Source: Cenococcum geophilum 1.58
Taxonomy: Eukaryota > Ascomycota > Dothideomycetes > Gloniales > Gloniaceae
Reading direction: 5' to 3'
Length of the DNA stretch: 64,000 nt
NCBI GenBank assembly: GCA_001692895.1
Contig: KV748196.1
Location: 1,364,001 to 1,428,000 of the forward strand
Below are positions 58,868-64,000 of this stretch, piece by piece. The notes under the pieces are model-generated. The model made no database searches. It was not told the DNA's origin and saw nothing but the letters and a program-made list of their open reading frames with translations. Each line of letters opens with the position of its first letter. Position 1 is the stretch's first letter. A program made the position numbers and the translations under genes.

Positions 58868-60195
58868 ATGGGTCGCAAAGGCTCTGAATTGTCAGAACCC
58901 CACCGCGCAATTATTGTTCACGAAGTTACAACTAAAAGGACACCCTTAGGGGTTATTTCTGCCAATTCAAAGCGCGATTTAGGCCGACATCTCCCTAAGT
59001 CAACAGTTCATTCTGTCGCCAAACACGCCCTCGAGGCTGCCTCTCAAGACAACTCCCACCCACTAGAGCCTCATAATCTAGCTTCGTACAAGCGTTCCGG
59101 AGCTCCTCGCATCCTTTCCAACCATAATATTGATCAACTAATTGCGCACGCAACAAAGAATAAGCCTCAAAGGCTTAGGGGATGGACTCGGATTGCTGCC
59201 GAACTTAACATCAAAGCCTCACGCGGAACGATTAATTCAGCCTTCTTCTCACGCGGCTATGGACGATATCGTGTCTACAAAAAGCCCTTCCTTTCAGAGG
59301 CTATGAAGGAAGCTCGGTTGGCGTGGGCAATTAAACACAATGAGTGGCCCTGTGGCCCACAATACCCCCCTAATATGGGCTTCAATCAAGTGTTATTTTC
59401 CGACAAAACTCTTGGGCGTATGGGAGAGGTAAAAGGAAAGCGACGTATCACCCGTCTTGCAGATGAAGGCTGGCTGGAAGATACAACTGATAAGACCTTC
59501 GGGGGTCCTAGACAGGGTATCCTATTCTATGGAATTATAGGATTCAATTGGAAGGGACCCTGCCACGTATATCGGAAGGAAACCAGGCAGCAGAGGGAGG
59601 ATCCTCACGCCGAAGATCTTGAAGCTGCGCGTGCAGAATGGACAGTTAAATTGCGGACCGGGTGGAGCAAGGGGGGGAGCTTGGTTTCAAAGGACGCCAA
59701 AAGGATCCTCAATACAAGGACTTCAGGCCGGGCAGACGTCCTGCAGAGCCGCGACTACCTCAGGAGGCCAAAAGGAGTGAGGGCAAAGGTGTTGACGCCT
59801 TCCGATTCTATCAAGAAGTCACCAAACCAATTCTTTGCCCCGCCTTTGAGCAATTTCAACGAGACGGACGTCTAGAGGCCTCCTTTATGCAAGACGGAGC
59901 CTCTATTCACAATGCAGCACTACTTAGGCCTCTATGGGAAGCTTGGGGTATTAAGTTCCTGTCGTGGCCAGGCAACTCGCCAGATCTAAATCCTATTGAG
60001 CATATTTGGGAGCTTCTTAAGCAAAAGATCTACAAGGACAATAGAATATATACTTCCTTTGAGGCCTTAGAGCATGCTTGGAGCTCTGCATAGGACGAGC
60101 TTTCAATTAAGGAAATTAATGAGTGCATTTTAGGCCTTCCAGGTCGTATACAAAAGGTCAAAGATCACCAGGGAAGGAACGACTTTCATGGATAA
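58868..60195 (+). pseudogene. Tc1/mariner transposase of N, nearly intact
   Basis: First frame from ATG 58868 (M-G-R-K-G-S-E-L-S-E), helix-turn-helix region in about the first 130 residues, first catalytic Asp in V-L-F-S-D-K at residue 179. A frameshift at or next to the G7 run (59671-59677) moves to the frame that contains M-Q-D-G-A-S-I-H and S-P-D-L-N-P-I-E-H-I-W, giving DD34E spacing typical of Tc1. A TAG at 60091-60093 (W or Q expected) interrupts it; reading continues to TAA at 60193-60195. Otherwise almost free of RIP stops, with normal codon use, unlike every neighbour. About 440 residues, longer than animal Tc1. One or both lesions could be sequencing error. Confidence 0.85.
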
Positions 60196-60249
60196 AAAAT
60201 AGATAAATATTACCAATATAGCTTCATATTTGGTTGTTGACCTTTTGAT

Positions 60250-60296
60250 TTGGTGAGGCTCGGTAGGGCGTCCGAATACTTATTGAACCGACCTCG
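60250..60296 (+). repeat. Right TIR of mariner N
   Basis: Minus-strand reading CGAGGTCGGTTCAATAAGTA matches the left end at 1511-1530. Followed by TA (60297-60298). The inner part TTTGATTTGGTGAGGC mirrors 58800-58816. Confidence 0.65.
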
Positions 60297-60304
60297 TATC
60301 CTTA

Positions 60305-60596
60305 GCTCTTATTAAGGTTTAGCATCGCTCTAATAAAGTATCTTAGGCTCTGAAGGCTTAGCTAGATGCCTACGCTTAATTAAACTATTTATTAAAAGTT
60401 TATAAAAAAGTACGCTTAAAGGAGTTGCGTTTTGCTGAGTAAAGTTTAGCGAAACTTAAGGCTAAGAAGGCCAAAAAGAATTCTAATTAAGAAGAGATGG
60501 AAATAACTAGTATACTAGTAGTAGATCCCTTAAATACTTTAGTTTATCTATTACCTTTAACTAATCCCTTTATCTTTAGCTCCTTCTTAATATTAA
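60305..60596 (+). pseudogene. Antisense ORF of chromovirus Z (truncated)
   Basis: Plus frame A-L-I-K-V-*-H-R-S ... A-*-L-D-A-Y-A ... V-Y-K-K-V-R-L-K-E-L ... with RIP-type stops, homologous to A 3161-3562, B 28739-29338 and G 50693-51094. Its first part lies left of mariner N (about 1470-1508), and its end is cut by an LTR at 60597. Confidence 0.45.
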
Positions 60597-61225
60597 TATA
60601 ACGAAGCCTTATAGTAAAAACTACAGTAGACTTATTAATAGGCTAAGTATGTAGGTAAATAAGAAGTTAACAATATAATAATAACTAGTGGAGTAGGTTA
60701 CCTAATAAATTAACTCTAATTATATTCTAAGATTTACTATAAAGAAGAGAACTATTATAAGGGGACTTTGTAGACAGGGGGCTATAAAGACACGATTGGA
60801 ACAGAATAGATTGGTAAGAGAGACAAATTCTTAAGGAGGTAAGGCCTTAGGGATTGTAGAGACTATATACTACGGGCACGTGCCTTTAGCACGTGACCGG
60901 CGACTATCCAAGGGGCGTCCGGGGGTTGTCCTAAGGGCAACCCAAGGTATCCGCAATAATATCCCTTACAACTATCTAGGTAGGGACTATAGTTCTTTAA
61001 ATATATAATACTACGCCTAAGAAATGTACTAAGTACGTTAGCATATTAGTACGTTAGTATATTACGTTTTTACGTTCCTATATTCCTACGTTTTAAACTT
61101 ATAACGTAACTAGCTATATAACTTAACTGCCCCTTATCTTATAGCTTAATTAGTTTTAGCGCCTCCTATACTATCTTAACTAACCTATTTATATCTCTTC
61201 TTAGTAGTTATACTATTACTAACGT
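60597..61225 (-). repeat. Chromoviral LTR (Y) with nested solo LTR, right end missing
   Basis: Begins TATAACGAAGCCTTATAG like the A LTRs, inserted in Z. It is interrupted by the solo LTR 60756-60970 and resumes at 60976 (CTAGGTAGGGACTATAG). The last part resembles the Z LTR at 1-169. It breaks off at 61225 where an AT-rich sequence starts. Whether it is a solo LTR or part of a full element cannot be told. Confidence 0.7.
60756..60970. repeat. Solo LTR, 215 bp, non-RIPped
   Basis: TATAAGGGGACTTTG..AATATCCCTTACA, flanked by perfect ACTAT (60751-60755, 60971-60975). GC-rich core (GGCACGTGCC, GGGCGTCCGGGGG) with intact CpA. Family unknown, probably Copia. Confidence 0.88.
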
Positions 61226-61600
61226 TAGGAAAAAATTTACTAGCATTTAATTTTACTTTTTAGCCATTTTAGCATATTATAGCATTTCTAGCAGTTTCTA
61301 GCATTTAGTAGCTAAATGCGGCATTTATAATTAAGTCTTAGTATTTAGCTACTAAGTGCTAACTATAAGATTATTAAGCATACATAAAAGTATAAATTTT
61401 ATAAATTTTATATTTTATATATATTTTATTAATATTAGTAAGCATATATAAAAGTATAAAAGTTAAATTTTTATAAAATTTAAATTTTATTAATATTAGT
61501 AAGCATATATAAAGTATAATTTTATAATTTTAATAATTTTAAATACTTTATTAATAAATATTAAAATTACTATAGTAAAATCTCCTTAATAAGATATAGG
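61226..61600. repeat. AT-rich block with TAGCATTT words and three 61-63 bp direct repeats
   Basis: Starts TAGGAAAAAATTTACTAGC; nearly the same start recurs at 63963. AGCATTT is repeated between 61245 and 61340. Three imperfect repeats beginning TAAGCATA(C/T)ATAAA lie at 61376-61438, 61439-61499 and 61500-61560. Probably the terminal/subterminal part of a DNA transposon. The region to 61860 is AT-rich with nothing recognisable. Confidence 0.6.
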
Positions 61601-61860
61601 GTATATAACGATACCCTTTACATAACAATCTATACCCCTTAGTTAAGCCTTTTTAGTGTAATATTACGATAATCTAACTTTTGCTAATATCGTTAAGTAC
61701 CTATTACTAATATCGGTATAAGCAGATTTTAATTTGTTAGATTTAACCTTTACTTACTATAAGTTTAGCTATAAAATCTATTAAAATCTATTAAAAATAC
61801 CTTTAGATCTTACTCTCTATACTTAATTCTACCTTATTTACTATAGTAAAACATTAAAAT

Positions 61861-63486
61861 TCTATAAGGCAACGCTATTACGGCTTTACTAATTATAAGC
61901 GCCAAAAAATACACGCCTATTACTAAAAATACCCCAGTCTACTATAATTAGACATTGCTCGCTAAGTAAGTAACTTCCTCTATTATAATATTAATTAATT
62001 CTTAATATTAAAAATACTAAGCGATAAATTCTAATAGCTTAATTAAGCTAAATTATAATGTGGGTAAAGTATATAAGAGCGAAAAAGAGCTGCCAAACAT
62101 CCTCTTTTAGAGGAGGCTCTTTTTAAGTAGTACTAACGCCTATAAAACTCTTGTATTCCTATTACTAACGACCTTATACATACTACAGCCACTTAATTAT
62201 GGCAATAAATACCTATATTGGCGATAGCATCTAAGCTAAAGTAGTCGCTTAGCTAGTTGGAAGGCTTTAAATCTCATAACAGTATTTATAAGAGAAAGTA
62301 GTATAGTAAGGCTACCTTAGCCAATATAGATGGAATAGAAGATTATATAGTAGAGCTTTAAGTAATTATTAAGCCTTATTTACTAAAGGATGTTTATAAT
62401 ATAGATAAGATAGGGCTATTTTAGAAGGCTATACTAGATACTATATTAGCTACTAAGGCTCTATTAGGAACAAAGAAGTAGAAGGCATAAATCTCTTTAG
62501 GCAATTACTCTAATATAAATAGCTTAAATAAGCTTCCTTTCCTTATAATTGGCTTATTACTAAAGCTATATTACTTCTTACATAATCGCATTAATATAGC
62601 CTTAATAAATATTATATAGAGGTATAATAAGAAGGCCTAGATAATAACGGTAATTATACTTAAGTAGCTTACCTAGTTTAATAAAAGGATATATAGCAGA
62701 AAGATATTACTCTTAATTAACGGCTTTAGCGCCTATAAAGCAGCTATTTAAATACTTATTAAGAATGGCTCTTTTAAGAATACGCGCGTAGAGTTCCTTC
62801 CTCCTAATTACACCTTAGTATATTAGCCTCTTAATTAAGGGATAATTATAAACTTTAAGCTGATCTACTGGCGATACTAGCTATAATTTATAGTAAAGGT
62901 TTTACTTTAAGATAAGAATTTAATTAAGTAGATGCACATCTTATGGGCAATTCGATAGTTAGTTAAAGCTTAAAAGAAAGTTATACTATAAACGATTAAG
63001 AATTGCTTTATTAAATCTACGTTATTTAGCTCTTATATAGGCCTATAGCCTTACCCTTAAAATTATCTAGATCCTCCTATAGTTAATAATATATAGTAAA
63101 TAGTAGAACAGCTACTTGTAGTAGGAAGGATTTATACTATAATAAATATTTAGGAATATATTAAGCTACTAGGTAAGGAAGTAGAAGATTCGTCTAAGGA
63201 TCTTATTAAGTATATAGTAGAGCTCTATATAGGGCCTAATCGCGATATAGAAACGGATAAGGAAGCTATTAAGTAACCTTAAATTAAACTTAATAAGGCG
63301 CTTATAGCCTTATAAAAGCTTTATCTCTATAAGGAGTAGTAAAGCAATTCTAATAGAGATGTAATTACGACTCTATTAAGGCATGAGCGCTAAATTTAAG
63401 GCCAACGACCTTAAAACACTAAGCAGCAATCAATCGCGACGTATTTTGGTGTAGCTAATCGCTTAATTACGAGTTCATATACGTAG
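61861..63486 (+). pseudogene. pogo/Fot1-type transposase, RIP-inactivated, with C-terminal PIP-box-like motif
   Basis: One frame of 541 codons from about 61861 (ATG not found, probably slightly upstream) to TAG 63484-63486. CENP-B-like DNA-binding half: I-H-A-Y-Y-*-K-Y-P-S, I-L-K-I-L-S-D-K-F, then H-P-L-L-E-E-A-L-F-K (61900-62120) and L-E-G-F-K-S (62240). Catalytic half: D-V-Y-N-I-D-K-I-G-L-F (Asp at 62404 kept), L-L-L-I-N-G-F-S-A (Asp to Asn at 62719), P-L-N-*-G-I-I (Asp to Asn at 62833), that is, D-D-D with two Asp destroyed by RIP. The C-terminus has Q-Q-S-I-A-T-Y-F (63424-63447), matching the PCNA-binding PIP box known in pogo. No frameshift over the whole length. TIRs not identified. Confidence 0.78.
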
Positions 63487-63603
63487 ATACATAATATCAT
63501 TACCTAATTTTAATCTTGGGTACATTTTATATATATAAGTATGCAATATAATAATACCCTTAGTATTACAATACGCTCGGTTAAATAAACCGTACCGTAC
63601 TAA

Positions 63604-63857
63604 AGAGATTTTACTATATTTATTTTCTTTTTATCCTCTATACGTATCTACTTTATAAACTAGTAGCTCTACGTCTCTATACACTGGCTTTAGTATCGCA
63701 ATATGCTATATAGGGTAGATCTTTATTTTCGCTTATAAGTTAAGTTTATATATAACTTCTAAAATCTTAGCCACGATTTTAAATAGTCCTAGTCTAACGT
63801 AATCTAACTTCTTACTTAGTCGTCAACTCGTGAAATTTTTATGTAATAGCTATACTA
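63604..63857 (-). mobile_element. Chromovirus Z, pol 3' region, right piece
   Basis: Collinear with B 29436-29660 (words TCTACTTTATAAAC, GCTATATAGGGTAGATCTTTATTTT, CTTCTTACTTAGT). It shows that Z continues beyond the pogo insert. Stops abruptly at about 63857. Confidence 0.65.
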
Positions 63858-64000
63858 GTGCTATAACTAGTCTAGTTCGCCTATTAGTTAGTTAATTAAA
63901 AAAGCTTTAAAATCGCAACTGGTTTAGAGCTTTAATTAGCCTCTAGCTGGTTAGTTTTAAACGTCAGGAAAAAATTTACCAGCATTTTTGCAGCATTTGG
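63858..64000. other. Start of a further insertion at the window edge
   Basis: Sequence after GTAATAGCTATAC no longer matches the chromoviruses. It contains TAGTGCTATAACTAG and then, from 63963, CAGGAAAAAATTTACCAGCA, the little-RIPped form of the sequence starting at 61226. Truncated by the window end, so not classified. Confidence 0.4.

Larger units (their letters stand above)
1511..60296 (+). mobile_element. Tc1/mariner element N (split by nested insertions)
   Basis: The outer left end (1511-1555) begins CAAGGTCGGTTCAATTAGTA. The right end, read inward on the minus strand from 60296, begins CGAGGTCGGTTCAATAAGTA. Both are flanked by TA (1509-1510 and 60297-60298), the target of this superfamily. 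The inner left TIR reappears at about 58800-58817, next to the transposase, and matches the inner right TIR (TCACC..AAATCAAA). The simplest reading is that hAT element L jumped into the left TIR and A later jumped into L. Without inserts the element is about 1.5-1.6 kb. The transposase (58868-60195) is hardly RIPped. Confidence 0.6.

Overview
This 64 kb window looks like a gene-desert block of a filamentous ascomycete (Pezizomycotina). It is AT-rich and crowded with TpA. Almost every decayed reading frame is broken by TAA/TAG where CAA, CAG or TGG would be expected, which is the signature of repeat-induced point mutation (RIP). I see no ordinary host gene, rRNA, tRNA or CRISPR array. Nearly everything is transposon inserted into transposon, and most borders can be placed to the base from target-site duplications (TSDs).

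Nesting, outermost to innermost (element letters are mine): Z, a Ty3/gypsy chromovirus at both window edges, contains N, a Tc1/mariner element (1511-60296, TA target). N contains L, a hAT element (about 1556-58799), which contains A, a chromovirus (1936-56610, TSD CTTAA). A holds three insertions: K, a SINE-like insert (2070-2472, 14-bp TSD); D, a gypsy element (3702-23575, TSD ATATT); and C, a gypsy element (25313-51968, TSD ATAG). D holds E (3863-15752, TSD ATAC) and Q (19070-21063). E holds H, a hAT derivative (6385-12784, 8-bp TSD), which holds F, a Copia element (6782-11716, TSD AACTA). C holds B, a chromovirus (27918-36073, TSD AAGTA, itself carrying a solo LTR), and G, a chromovirus (44044-51914, TSD AAAGC). 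The deepest chain is eight levels.

The right edge (60297-64000) is Z again, interrupted by a chromoviral LTR with a nested solo LTR and by a RIP-damaged pogo/Fot1 transposase that still carries a PCNA-binding-like C-terminal motif. The left edge (1-1508) holds a Z LTR, a solo LTR and an unclassified little-RIPped insert.

Most noteworthy biology: (1) C carries, downstream of pol, a second open reading frame of about 1005 codons whose late part has the H-x-D...H...R layout of a 2-oxoglutarate/Fe(II) dioxygenase; it is split by B and becomes continuous when B is removed. E is the same family without pol, and its homology to C stops exactly at the start codon of that ORF. (2) The chromoviruses share an antisense ORF at their 3' end whose length (402 nt) is identical in three copies. 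(3) C and E carry a second, internal polypurine tract. (4) D, C and E start gag 1-6 nt after the 5' LTR. All function is inferred by eye from motif memory; no database search was possible.
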